From: Streptomyces atratus
Lineage (GTDB): Bacteria > Actinomycetota > Actinomycetes > Streptomycetales > Streptomycetaceae
Direction: 5' to 3'
Length of the DNA: 64,000 nt
Assembly (NCBI RefSeq): GCF_014648655.1
Contig: NZ_BMRN01000040.1
Location: 1 to 64,000 of the forward strand
Part shown: positions 7,163 through 15,447 of the stretch, piece after piece
Numbering within the stretch: the first letter of the stretch is position 1
Layout: every line of letters begins with the position of its first letter
Made by a program: the position numbers and the translations under genes
Notes under the pieces: generated by a model
What the model saw: the letters and a program-made list of their open reading frames with translations, nothing else
Databases searched by the model: none
Told to the model about the DNA's origin: nothing

Positions 7163-9808
7163 TCAGGCGGTTCTTGACGGACTCGCACCGTTTCGTGGCT
7201 TCGTCTTCGCGGCCTTCTTTTGCCGGAATGCGTTTCGTGTGATCCGAGCGGCCAGGTAGCCGCTCATGAGGGCAGCCGTCGCAAGAGCGGCCCCGGACCA
7301 ACCGAGCGGCTCGGTCTCCAGGACCGACCGCAGCGGCGGAACGTACAACGCCGCCACCGCCAGCAGGGCGGACGCGAGCACAGCCAGGGGGAGGAAGATG
7401 TTCTGCCGGGTCAACAGGAGCGTCCGCAGGCCCAGGACAACGCCGAGCTGCGCGCCGAGCAGCGACAGGAACAAGACGCTCTGCCACGGAAGGTCCCAGG
7501 CGCGTGCGACAACACCTGCGGCGAGACAGACCGCGGTGACGACCGCGGCCAGCACGAGGAGACGCTGCCAGGCTCCGGCGCCGAGGATGTGCTGGCCGGA
7601 CGGCCTCGGTGGCCTGCGCATGGCGTCCGGGGCCGCCGGCTCGGCGCCCATGGCCACACCCGTCAGACCGTGGGTCAGCAGATTGATCCACAGGATCTGA
7701 CCGGCCCTGAGCGGCAGTGGAAGCCCGAGAAAGGGGCCGGCCAGCATGACGAGGATCTCTGCGGTACCGCCGGCCAGGCCGTAGACCAGGAAGCGCCGGA
7801 TGTTGTCGTAGACGCGCCGGCCTTCTTCCACGGCCGCGACCACGGTCGACAGGTTGTCGTCGGTCAGGACGAGGTCGGCCGCCTGTCGTGCGACCTCCGT
7901 TCCCCGCTTGCCCATCGCCACGCCGATGTCGGCTCGGCGCAGAGCCGGGCCGTCATTGACTCCGTCGCCAGTCATCGCCGTGACCGCCCCTCGGGCGCGC
8001 CAAGCATCGACGATGTCCAGTTTCTGCTGTGGGTCCGTTCGGGCGAACACCCGCGCCATGGTGAGGTCGGCAATGCGCCCCGATACCAGATCGGGGCCGC
8101 TGATCACTTTCTCGTCATCGCTCTCCGAGCCAACGAGTCCCACCCGCGCGGCCACGGCACGGGCGGTAGCCGGGTGGTCGCCCGTGATGAGGACTGGCGT
8201 GATCCCCGCTGCGCGGCAGGCAGCGAGTGTGGTGGCCGCCGCGGATTTCGGGGGATCGCTGATGGCGACGAGGCCCAGCAGTCGCAGGCCCGTCTCAACC
8301 GTGGCCACGCTGCTCGGTTCGTTCCGACATTCGGTGGACGCGACTGCGAGGACCCTGAAGCCACGGGAAGCAAGGATCGCCGCCTGCTGTCGCGCGCCCA
8401 TCAGTACGTCCTTTCGGTCGGCGAGCACTGTCGCGTCGAGCACCACTTCCGGCGCCCCTTTCAAGCACACCAGCAGATCGCCCGAAGCCATTCGGTGCAC
8501 CGTGGTCATGCGCTTGCGCAGGCTGTCGAACGGCGCTTCCCACATCCTGGGGTACAGCCTCCTGGTCCCCGCCTGATCCGCACAGCCCACTTTGGCCGCG
8601 GCTGCCAGGAGCGCGGCTTCCATGGGGTCGCCGATCGCAGTCCACCGGTCCTCATCGGCGGCGCAGCCCTGAGGTGGCCGCAGAGTGGCGTCGTTGCACA
8701 ACGACGCCACGGTCAGCAACTCCCTGACAGGGCCGAGCTCGGCGGGTGTCGGCTGCCTGCCGTCGACCTGGACGTCGCCCTGTGGTTCGTATCCCACTCC
8801 GAAGATGTCCGCTGCGACCGACGGGGTCCATACGTGCTGGACGACCATGCGACCTTCAGTGAGGGTGCCCGTCTTGTCTGTGGCCAGAACAGTCACGGAG
8901 CCGAGCGTCTCCACGGCGGGGAGCCTGCGTACGAGTGCGTGCCGGGCCGCCATGCGACGGGCACCCAGTGCCAACGCGAGGGTCACGACGGCCGGCAAGG
9001 ACTCCGGGACCGCCGCGACGGCCAGGCTGATCGCCGTCACGGCCATGGTCCCGGCCGGCAAGCCGCGTGCGAGTCCGAGAGCAAAGACCACCAGGCACAG
9101 TCCCAGGGTGGTGGCGGCCAGGATGCGGCCCAGGGAGGCCAGACGGTGCTGCAGTGGTGTCGGCTCGCGCGTGCCGTCAAGCAGTGCGGCGATACGGCCG
9201 AGCGTGCTGGCGGCGCCGGTGGCCGTGACCGTCGCGACGCCCCGTCCGCGCAGCACGACAGTCCCTGCGCCCAGCAGCGACCTGGCGTCGTTGTGCACGG
9301 GAACCGATTCCCCGGTGAGCATGGACTCGTCGATGAGAAGAGCGGATGCTTCGATGAGCCCGGCGTCGGCAGCAACGATGTCGCCCTCGCCGAGCAGCAA
9401 TACGTCGCCGGGCACCACAACAGCTGCGGCAACCTCCCGCGCGGTGCCGTCACGCAGCACGCGGGCGCTCGGTGCCGACAAGGCCGACAAGGCCGCCACG
9501 GCGTGGTCGGCACGGATCTCCTGCGCGACTCCCACCGTTGTGTTGAAGACGATCACCAGACCGATGACCGCCGCATCCGGGTGGTCACCGATCACGATCG
9601 TCAGCACTGCCGCACCCAGCAGCACCATGATCAGAGGATCGCGAAGCTGCGCAAGAACGCGGCTGTGCAAAGGCGCGCTGCGCGCCTCCGCCACCTCGTT
9701 GCGGCCGTGCTCGGCCAGACGCCGCTCGGCCTCCGGCCCAGCCAACCCGCAGAGCTCCTGTCCGGGCTCCCTCTCCCCTGCCGGGGTGGTCGTCACCGCG
9801 GAGTTCAC
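7163..9808 (-). CDS. Cation-transporting P-type ATPase (CtpF-like)
   Basis: The integral membrane pump has 881 residues. It shows the N-terminal cation-ATPase domain (LAEHGRNEVAEA), the TGES loop near residue 163, PESLPAVVT in TM4, the phosphorylation site DKTGTLTEG near 310, the nucleotide-domain KGAPE and the hinge MTGDGVNDGPALR near 610, then a C-terminal six-helix domain. This is the P2 (Ca2+-ATPase-like) layout. The TM6 motif reads NLLTHG where Ca2+ pumps have NLVTDG, so the transported ion is uncertain. The GTG at 9808 overlaps the upstream stop as GTGA, implying translational coupling. It is the last gene of a three-gene operon after two stress proteins. In M. tuberculosis, ctpF is in the DosR regulon. 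Confidence 0.93.
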   Translation of the reverse strand: MNSAVTTTPAGEREPGQELCGLAGPEAERRLAEHGRNEVAEARSAPLHSRVLAQLRDPLIMVLLGAAVLTIVIGDHPDAAVIGLVIVFNTTVGVAQEIRADHAVAALSALSAPSARVLRDGTAREVAAAVVVPGDVLLLGEGDIVAADAGLIEASALLIDESMLTGESVPVHNDARSLLGAGTVVLRGRGVATVTATGAASTLGRIAALLDGTREPTPLQHRLASLGRILAATTLGLCLVVFALGLARGLPAGTMAVTAISLAVAAVPESLPAVVTLALALGARRMAARHALVRRLPAVETLGSVTVLATDKTGTLTEGRMVVQHVWTPSVAADIFGVGYEPQGDVQVDGRQPTPAELGPVRELLTVASLCNDATLRPPQGCAADEDRWTAIGDPMEAALLAAAAKVGCADQAGTRRLYPRMWEAPFDSLRKRMTTVHRMASGDLLVCLKGAPEVVLDATVLADRKDVLMGARQQAAILASRGFRVLAVASTECRNEPSSVATVETGLRLLGLVAISDPPKSAAATTLAACRAAGITPVLITGDHPATARAVAARVGLVGSESDDEKVISGPDLVSGRIADLTMARVFARTDPQQKLDIVDAWRARGAVTAMTGDGVNDGPALRRADIGVAMGKRGTEVARQAADLVLTDDNLSTVVAAVEEGRRVYDNIRRFLVYGLAGGTAEILVMLAGPFLGLPLPLRAGQILWINLLTHGLTGVAMGAEPAAPDAMRRPPRPSGQHILGAGAWQRLLVLAAVVTAVCLAAGVVARAWDLPWQSVLFLSLLGAQLGVVLGLRTLLLTRQNIFLPLAVLASALLAVAALYVPPLRSVLETEPLGWSGAALATAALMSGYLAARITRNAFRQKKAAKTKPRNGASPSRTA

Positions 9809-10662
9809 ACAAGGGGAACTGTGATGACCGGGCAGTGTGCCCGGTGCAGCAGTCCGTGGACGACGGAGCCGAGCCGCATGCCCGTGTAGCCGCCCCGGCC
9901 ACGGCGGCCCAGGACGACGGCCAGAGCGTGTTCGGACGCCCCGGCCAGCTCCTCCACCGGATGTCCGGTCGGCACCTCGTGCGTCAGGTGCACGTCCGGG
10001 TACTTCGCCGACCATCCCGCCGTGGTCTCGCAGAGCATGCGCCGCTGAGCCTGCACGGCAACCTCCTCGTCCTGGAACATGACTACGGGTGGCTGCCAGA
10101 CCGAGACGGCACGGAGCGCGGCTCCGCGGAGGTCGGCCTCCTCGAACGCCAGCGTCAGCGCCGCCTTCGAGGACTCGCTGCCGTCGATTCCCACGACCAG
10201 ATAGGTGGGTTCCTGAGTGATGTGCTCCGCGTCGCCCACGACCACCACGGGACAGCGCGCCTGGGCCGTGACGGGGACGACGAGGGAGCCCGCGCTGAAG
10301 TACTCCGCCGTACGGCTCAGATGCCGGGACCCGAGAACGACCATCCGTGCCCGCGCGGACAGCCCGCCCATCACGGCAGCCGGGAATCCGTCGAGCAGAT
10401 CGGTGGTCGGCTGCAGTTGCGGATGGCGCGCGCGGGCCCAGTCGGCGCCTTCCCGAAGAGCCTCCACCCCTGTTTGGCGCATGGCCTTTCTGCCTGGGCT
10501 GTCATCGCCGTGATGCCGGTCGTGCGATGGGGGTACGGCCACGACGAGCCGGAGTTCCAGCCCTCGACGATGCGCCTCGTCCGCCGCCCAGGCCAATGCC
10601 AGGTGCCAGTTCCTGGCCGGGTCGATACCGATGACGAGTTCACGGCGTTCGCCGGTGCCCAT
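9805..10662 (-). CDS. Tandem universal stress protein (UspA family)
   Basis: There are two Usp domains in about 285 residues. The second holds a clean nucleotide-binding signature (GRRGRGGYTGMRLGS) and ends HCPVITVPLV. The first is degenerate (GSRHLSRTAEYFSAGS), the reverse of the arrangement in the 687-1592 copy. The start is ATG 10662, in a TGATG overlap with the upstream gene's stop; GTG 10665 is equally close. The stop overlaps the GTG of the ATPase. These overlaps make 11564-7163 a tightly coupled operon, Usp-Usp-ATPase. Confidence 0.9.
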   Translation of the reverse strand: MGTGERRELVIGIDPARNWHLALAWAADEAHRRGLELRLVVAVPPSHDRHHGDDSPGRKAMRQTGVEALREGADWARARHPQLQPTTDLLDGFPAAVMGGLSARARMVVLGSRHLSRTAEYFSAGSLVVPVTAQARCPVVVVGDAEHITQEPTYLVVGIDGSESSKAALTLAFEEADLRGAALRAVSVWQPPVVMFQDEEVAVQAQRRMLCETTAGWSAKYPDVHLTHEVPTGHPVEELAGASEHALAVVLGRRGRGGYTGMRLGSVVHGLLHRAHCPVITVPLV

Positions 10663-11564
10663 CACGACTCACTCCCACGCCCGGAACCGTGCCGCGGAAT
10701 GAGCAGCACGGGGCAGTGCGCGTGGTGCAGCAGGCTGTGCGTCGCCCGCCCGAGGGTGGGGCCGATGAAACCGGGCGATCGCCGTCCGCCCATCACCAGC
10801 AGATCCGCGTGGCGCGATGCCTCCACCAGGACCCCGGCGACGGTCAGGCTCTTCTCAGCGTCCGCCTGCACGTTCAGGTCCGGGAATTCGGCGCGGATCC
10901 GGTCCGTTACGGCCATCAGGTGGTGGACGTGTTCTCCGGCGATCGCTTCGACATCGTCGAGCATGGTCACGGCGACTCCGGCGGATTCGAGAATGTTCCA
11001 CACGTGCAGCAGCCGCAGCGACCCCTTACGGATCTCGGCTTCGCGCGCCGCGTACCGGGCGCATTCGGCGTCGTGGTCGTCACGGACCGCGGCGAGCACC
11101 ACTCCGGTCTCGGCGCCGTTGTCGGTGCCCCTGACCACGACGACGGGCGTCGTGGCGCCTGCGGCGACCTTCAGGCCGACGGATCCGAGCATGAGGTTCT
11201 TGAACCCGCCGAGACCGCGGTTGCCCACCACGACAATGCCGCGCAGCCCGGCCGTCCGGTGCAGGCTGGGGACGGGTGCGCTGCGGCTGAACTCCGTCGT
11301 GACGTGCAGACCGGAATACCGTTCTTCGACGGCAGCGGCGGTTTCCCGCAGCAGTTCGCTGCCCGCGCCGCGGACGCGCTCGATGCTCTCCGCCGAGAGA
11401 TGGAGGACCCGGCCGTCCGTGCCTGCCGCGTAGACGATGCGCAACGGACTGTCACGACGCGCGGCCTCGGCCGCTGCCCACAGCGCTGCCCGGCGGGCCG
11501 GGTCGGAGCCGTCGACGCCGACGATGACGGATCCCGGTTCCGGGCTGCCGACGGTGCCGTTCAT
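10662..11564 (-). CDS. Tandem universal stress protein (UspA family)
   Basis: The 300-residue product opens with SVIVGVDGSDPARRAAL. Its first domain has the ATP-binding pattern GNRGLGGFKNLMLGS; the second (GGRRSPGFIGPTLGR) lacks the final Gly-Ser and ends HCPVLLIPRHG. GAGGAGGAACC directly precedes the ATG. It is the promoter-proximal gene of the Usp-Usp-ATPase operon, and an island palindrome lies 91 nt upstream, so the whole operon may be under the response regulator of this window. Confidence 0.92.
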   Translation of the reverse strand: MNGTVGSPEPGSVIVGVDGSDPARRAALWAAAEAARRDSPLRIVYAAGTDGRVLHLSAESIERVRGAGSELLRETAAAVEERYSGLHVTTEFSRSAPVPSLHRTAGLRGIVVVGNRGLGGFKNLMLGSVGLKVAAGATTPVVVVRGTDNGAETGVVLAAVRDDHDAECARYAAREAEIRKGSLRLLHVWNILESAGVAVTMLDDVEAIAGEHVHHLMAVTDRIRAEFPDLNVQADAEKSLTVAGVLVEASRHADLLVMGGRRSPGFIGPTLGRATHSLLHHAHCPVLLIPRHGSGRGSES

Positions 11565-11655
11565 GGTTCCTCCTCACCGAGGGCCACTGACGAGTCAACT
11601 CTCACACTGGCACCACGAGCCCTTGCGAGGAGAGGGCCGCTCAGGACCTCCCAAG

Positions 11656-11669
11656 GGGCCAGTGGACCC
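11656..11669 (-). promoter_or_regulatory. Island palindrome GGGCC-AGTG-GACCC
   Basis: The 14-bp layout is the same as at 3370, here 91 nt upstream of the first gene of the Usp-Usp-ATPase operon. It differs from the 3370 site only at the first spacer base. It is a proposed DevR/OsdR-type operator. Confidence 0.55.
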
Positions 11670-11731
11670 TGTGTCGGGAGAATCCTGCCGTGCACGGGTG
11701 CCCGGACGCCCGATCTGGGTCCGACCGGGCC

Positions 11732-12000
11732 ATGGGGGTGGCCCGGCAGGAGATGGTGTTCACGCTACTGGGCCGTTGCCCGGAGCTCTACGCGACGGTG
11801 CTGGGCGCGCTGCGCAGCGCCCGCGTGCTGTGCCCGCTGTTCTCCGCGTTCGGCCCCGAGCCCGTGCGCCAGCGACTGGAACTGGGCGACGCCGGGTTCT
11901 TGTCACCACGGAGGAGCTGTACCGGCGCAAGGTGGAGGAGAACAGGCACCGCCTGCCGCGCTTGGAGCACGTACTGCTCGTCGGCGCACCGTGCACACGA
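11732..12000 (+). pseudogene. Acyl-CoA/acetyl-CoA synthetase fragment
   Basis: A piece of an AMP-forming ligase N-terminal region is readable as VFTLLGRCPELYATVLGAL, then CPLFSAFGPEPVRQRLELGD, and after a frameshift near 11893 as RVLVTTEELYRRKVEENRH and LEHVLLVG. The core motifs with the P-loop are absent, so the fragment is non-functional. It is followed directly by a catalytic-only E2 and an ACP, suggesting that an original acyl-activating gene set collapsed by deletion. The rest of 11565-12115 shows no gene that I can support, apart from the palindrome at 11656. Confidence 0.6.
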
Positions 12001-12114
12001 ACCCCGCTCACCAGCGCCAGGGCCGCCGCTCATGCCCACGTCGGCCGCGGTCCCGGTTCGCCCATCAATGAGGTCCAGGACCGATACCCTCACCGTGGGG
12101 GGGGAACGACCCCG

Positions 12115-12760
12115 CGTTCGGCGATCTCTGCGCTGATGACACGCGCCAACCGCGACATTCCCCACTACTACCTGTCCACGACGATCGATCTCGCGGCCGC
12201 CACGACGTGGATGCTCAATCGCAATGCGAACAGACCCGTGAGGGAACGGCTCGTGCCTGCGGCTTTGCTGCTGAAGTCCGTCGCACTGGCCGCTCGGCAG
12301 GTGCCCGAGCTGAACGGCTACTGGAAGGACGGTGCCTTCGTCCCGGCCGGTGGTATCCGGCTCGGCATCGCCGTGTCCCTGCGAGGTGGCGGACTGGCGG
12401 CACCGGCGCTGGTGAACGCCGACGCCCTGCCCCTGCCGGAGTTGATGGAGGCCCTCAAGGACCTGGTCTCACGGGCCCGCGTCGGGCGCCTGCGTGCCTC
12501 GGAGACCGCCGACCCCACGCTTACGGTGACGAACCTCGGCGACCAGGGCGTGGAGACTGTGTTCGGGGTGATCTACCCACCGCAGGTCGCGCTCGTCGGA
12601 CTGGGGTGTGTCGTCGAGCGTCCTGTGGCCGTGGACGGGATGCTCACTGTGCACCCGACCGTGACAGCCACGCTCTCCGCCGATCACCGCGCAAGTGACG
12701 GTGCGACCGGCGCGCGCTTCCTGACGGCGCTCAACCGACTGCTCCAACGACCGGAGGACT
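12115..12760 (+). pseudogene. 2-oxoacid dehydrogenase E2 acyltransferase, catalytic domain only
   Basis: The sequence gives the CoA-dependent acyltransferase fold of E2 subunits: ISALMTRANRDIPHYYLST, LVPAALLLKSVALAA, VTNLGDQGVETVFGV and the active-site motif DHRASDG (HxxxDG). No lipoyl or subunit-binding domain precedes it. Upstream is an AMP-ligase stub and a run of eight Gs at about 12099-12106. The first in-frame ATG is 12136. The natural end would be GAGGAC-CTG-TGA overlapping the ACP start. One C appears to be missing, so the frame instead runs on to 13299 through the ACP gene. M. tuberculosis Rv1734c, a DosR-regulon gene, is likewise an E2-like fragment (from memory). It could be a working truncated enzyme if the indel is an error. 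Confidence 0.6.
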
Positions 12761-13012
12761 GTGAACCGCGACGAGGCTTTCGAGTTGATCAAGCAGGTCC
12801 TGACAGACGTGGTGCCCGGCGCCGATCTCGCCGCGCTCTCACCCGACGAGAACTTCCGGAACGGTCTGGAGATGGATTCGCTGGACTTCCTCAATTTCGT
12901 CGAGGCACTGAGCGGGCGTACGACTCTCCCCCTTCCGGAGACGGACTATCCCTTGCTGAACACCTTGAACGGCTGCGCGGACTACGTTGCCTCACGCACG
13001 TCCACGGCGTAG
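12761..13012 (+). CDS. Acyl carrier protein
   Basis: The 83-residue product is a stand-alone carrier protein. Its 4'-phosphopantetheine site is the serine in EMDSLDFLNFVEAL near residue 40. GGAGG lies 5-6 nt upstream of the GTG, and the start would overlap the intended stop of the E2 gene. The next stretch contains an island palindrome and then a stress-protein gene. Its partner enzymes cannot be named: the adjacent ligase is only a stub, so the ACP may serve another synthase or be a leftover of the decayed set. Confidence 0.85.
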   Translation: MNRDEAFELIKQVLTDVVPGADLAALSPDENFRNGLEMDSLDFLNFVEALSGRTTLPLPETDYPLLNTLNGCADYVASRTSTA

Positions 13013-13015
13013 ACG

Positions 13016-13029
13016 GGACCGGTCGGCCC
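13016..13029 (+). promoter_or_regulatory. Island palindrome GGACC-GGTC-GGCCC
   Basis: The 14-bp site sits immediately after the ACP stop, 91 nt upstream of the next stress-protein ATG. The spacing to the start equals that at 11656. It is a proposed DevR/OsdR-type operator. Confidence 0.55.
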
Positions 13030-13120
13030 CACAAGGGGCCGCATGGCACCTCCTCGGTCCCCGCCCGGCAGGCCCAGGCTGAGAGCAGAGCGCAGACCTG
13101 CGGCGCAGGAGGTTCCCGCC

Positions 13121-13990
13121 ATGAAGCGTCTTGTGACAGTCGGCGTCGACGGCTCCCCCGAGAGCCGGGCGGCCGCCGTTTGGGGCGCTCGGGAGGCGTC
13201 CTTGCGGGAGGTGCCGCTGAAGCTCGTCCACGTCATCGACTGGCCCGGCGGCCCCGCCGTTCCGCGGCTGGGCCGCGAGACGGCCGACCGATGGGCTGAT
13301 GAGGCGCTCGCCGAGGCCCTGGAGGACGTACGCCGGCAGTACCCGCATCTGGAGAAAACCACCCGGCATCTCTCCGGCAGGCCGGCCGCAGCGCTGGCCG
13401 TCGAAGCGGCTGACGCCGGCCTGCTCGTCCTCGGTTCCCGCGGCCTGGGCAGTCTGGTGGCGTACCTCGTCGGCTCGGTGGGCATGGCGACCCTCGTAGC
13501 CACCGAAACGCCGGTGGTCCTCGTACGGGTGGCGGATGAGCCGGGGGACGCCGAGCCAACCCGGTACGACGAGATGATCGTGGGTGTCGACATCCACGAG
13601 GCACCCGACAATGTTCTCGCCTTCGCCTTCGAAGAGGCCATACGTCGCGATTGCGCCTTGCGGGTGATTCACGGCTGGAAGGTTCCTCCCGCCTACCGGG
13701 GGCTGCCCTTCATCGACTCCGACGGCGAACGGGAAGTCGATCGGAGTGTCGCACGGATGCTGGACGAGCTGCTGCTGCCCTGGCGCCATAGATTCCCCTC
13801 GGTGAGCGTCACCCAGAAGGCCTTCAAGGGATCCGCGAGCCGCCGACTCGTCCAGGCCGCGGCGGGTGCGGACCTCGTCGTCGGAGGCCGGCACCTGCGC
13901 CGCTCTCCTCTGGGTGCACACCTCGGGCCGGTGACTCATGCCGTCCTGCATCACGCCTCCGCCCCCATGGCCGTCAGCGCCCACGCCTGA
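13121..13990 (+). CDS. Tandem universal stress protein (UspA family)
   Basis: There are 289 residues and two Usp domains. The first begins LVTVGVDGSPESRAAA and carries GSRGLGSLVAYLVGS, a full nucleotide-binding signature. The second begins MIVGVDIHEAP and has a degraded loop (GGRHLRRSPLGAHLGP), ending with MAVSAHA instead of the usual VPV-type strand. AGGAGG 9 nt before the ATG at 13121 decides the start over an upstream in-frame ATG at 13043. The CBS-BON gene follows after 28 nt, so the two probably form an operon. Confidence 0.92.
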   Translation: MKRLVTVGVDGSPESRAAAVWGAREASLREVPLKLVHVIDWPGGPAVPRLGRETADRWADEALAEALEDVRRQYPHLEKTTRHLSGRPAAALAVEAADAGLLVLGSRGLGSLVAYLVGSVGMATLVATETPVVLVRVADEPGDAEPTRYDEMIVGVDIHEAPDNVLAFAFEEAIRRDCALRVIHGWKVPPAYRGLPFIDSDGEREVDRSVARMLDELLLPWRHRFPSVSVTQKAFKGSASRRLVQAAAGADLVVGGRHLRRSPLGAHLGPVTHAVLHHASAPMAVSAHA

Positions 13991-14018
13991 CGGCCCTGAA
14001 CGAAAGGGAAATCGGACC

Positions 14019-14711
14019 ATGATGCATCGCACTGTCTCCGAAGTCATGACCCGGGCCGTGGCCACGGCCAGCCCCGAAGCGTCGCTCAAGTCGGTCGCCT
14101 GGAGCCTCGACTACAACAATGTCTCGGCCCTGCCCGTCGTGGACACACGCCACCACCCCATCGGCATCATTTCCGAAGCCGATCTGCTCCGCAGGCAAAC
14201 CGGACTGCCGGACACGGAAGGCCGTGACCAGTTGCGCAAGGCGGCATCCGTGGACCGCCACACCATGGACGCCCGCACGGCCGGCGATCTGATGTCCACC
14301 CCCGTACTGACAGCCCGGCCGGAGTGGGGCATCGTCGAGACCGCTCGCTTCCTGCACGAACAGGGCGTCAAACGCCTTCCGGTCATCGATGAAACCGGAA
14401 CGCTTGTGGGCATCGTCAGCCGCTCCGACTTGCTGCGCCCCATGCTCCGCCACGACGATGCCATACGCGATGAAATCATCGACGAGGTACTGGGCCGGAC
14501 TCTCCGGATGACGCCCGGGGGCGTGACAGTGGCCGTGCAGGAAGGAATTGTCACGCTGAGTGGCGGGGTCGAGGAGCACTCATCCATTTCGATTATCGAA
14601 CACCTATGCCTATCCGTCGACGGTGTCGTCAGCGTCGACCAGTCCCTCGAATACGCCGTGGACGACCTGGCTCCCGGCCTCGATCCAGCGCGCGACACGG
14701 GCGACCGCTGA
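14019..14711 (+). CDS. CBS-pair and BON domain protein
   Basis: The 230-residue protein starts MMHRTVSEVMTRAVATA. CBS1 ends PIGIISEADLLRR and CBS2 (AGDLMSTPVLTA) ends VGIVSRSDLLRPM, followed by the BON segment VTVAVQEGIVTLSGGVEEH. AAAGGG lies about 10 nt before the ATG. Its C-terminal BON shows what the truncated neighbour at 15448 has lost. Adenylate binding by the CBS pair is expected from the family, but the partner is unknown. It is the second gene of a likely Usp-CBS operon. Confidence 0.9.
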   Translation: MMHRTVSEVMTRAVATASPEASLKSVAWSLDYNNVSALPVVDTRHHPIGIISEADLLRRQTGLPDTEGRDQLRKAASVDRHTMDARTAGDLMSTPVLTARPEWGIVETARFLHEQGVKRLPVIDETGTLVGIVSRSDLLRPMLRHDDAIRDEIIDEVLGRTLRMTPGGVTVAVQEGIVTLSGGVEEHSSISIIEHLCLSVDGVVSVDQSLEYAVDDLAPGLDPARDTGDR

Positions 14712-14733
14712 GCACTCACGCCATGGGACGGGA

Positions 14734-14770
14734 AGGACCGTCCGGTCCCGGACAGGGCCCGGACGGTCCT
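14734..14770. promoter_or_regulatory. 12-bp perfect inverted repeat containing an island palindrome
   Basis: Arms AGGACCGTCCGG (14734-14745) and CCGGACGGTCCT (14759-14770) are exact inverse complements around a 13-nt loop. The left arm and loop contain GGACC-GTCC-GGTCC (14735-14748), 84 nt upstream of the next CBS gene. The element could be a terminator for the upstream gene, an operator for the downstream one, or both. There is no U-tract after it. Confidence 0.55.
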
Positions 14771-14832
14771 ACCGCCGGCGCAGAACCATGTCGACGCTCG
14801 GACATACACGGACCCTTGTTCTTGGAGGAACC

Positions 14833-15435
14833 ATGAAACATCTGCGCACCGTCGACGACGTGATGACGCACGCCGTCATTTCGGTCAACCGCAGAGCGCC
14901 CTTCAAGGAAATCGTCGAGACCATGCGGCGCTGGCGGATCAGCGCTCTGCCCGTACTGTCTGACGAGGGACGGGTCGTGGGCATGGTCTCCGAAGCGGAC
15001 CTTCTGCTCAAGGCGCAAGGTGCGGATGAGGCCCGCGCCGTCTCCGCCGGTCAGCTGATGACCGTGCCCGCCGTGACGGTGGCCCCGGACGCAAGCATCG
15101 CGGGTGCCGCCCGGCTGATGGCCCGCGGCCATCTCAAGCGGCTGCCGGTCGTTGACGACGACGGCCGCCTGGTCGGCTTGGTCAGCCGAGGTGATCTGCT
15201 GAAGATCTACCTCCGCCCGGACAAGGACATCGCCGAGGAACTACGCGAGTTGATCACGGCTCGGCTCATCCCGGCCGGTTCGGCGACCGTGCACGTCCAC
15301 GTGTCCGACGGCATCGCCCACCTGCACGGCTCCATCCCCGACCCATCGCTCAACGATGTGCTGATCCGTATCGCGCGCACGGTGCCGGGAGTCGTGGACG
15401 TGACGGCCCGGCTCGACGCCGAAGTCCCCGCCTGA
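14833..15435 (+). CDS. CBS-pair and BON domain protein
   Basis: The 200-residue protein has CBS1 (LRTVDDVMTHAVISV to VVGMVSEADLLL), CBS2 (AGQLMTVPAVTV to LVGLVSRGDLLKI) and a C-terminal BON (VHVHVSDGIAHLHGS to VPGVVDVTARL). GGAGGAACC directly precedes the ATG. The next CBS gene starts 12 nt after the stop, so the pair is co-transcribed. It is closely related in layout to the copies at 3949 and 24670 but lacks the inter-CBS insertion with LLPKEEF. Confidence 0.92.
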   Translation: MKHLRTVDDVMTHAVISVNRRAPFKEIVETMRRWRISALPVLSDEGRVVGMVSEADLLLKAQGADEARAVSAGQLMTVPAVTVAPDASIAGAARLMARGHLKRLPVVDDDGRLVGLVSRGDLLKIYLRPDKDIAEELRELITARLIPAGSATVHVHVSDGIAHLHGSIPDPSLNDVLIRIARTVPGVVDVTARLDAEVPA

Positions 15436-15447
15436 AGGAGACGGACA

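Noticed and set aside
7220..9889. 889-codon plus-strand frame opposite the P-type ATPase
   Set aside because: The composition is Arg/Gly/His rich, typical of antisense frames; the minus strand has all ATPase motifs.
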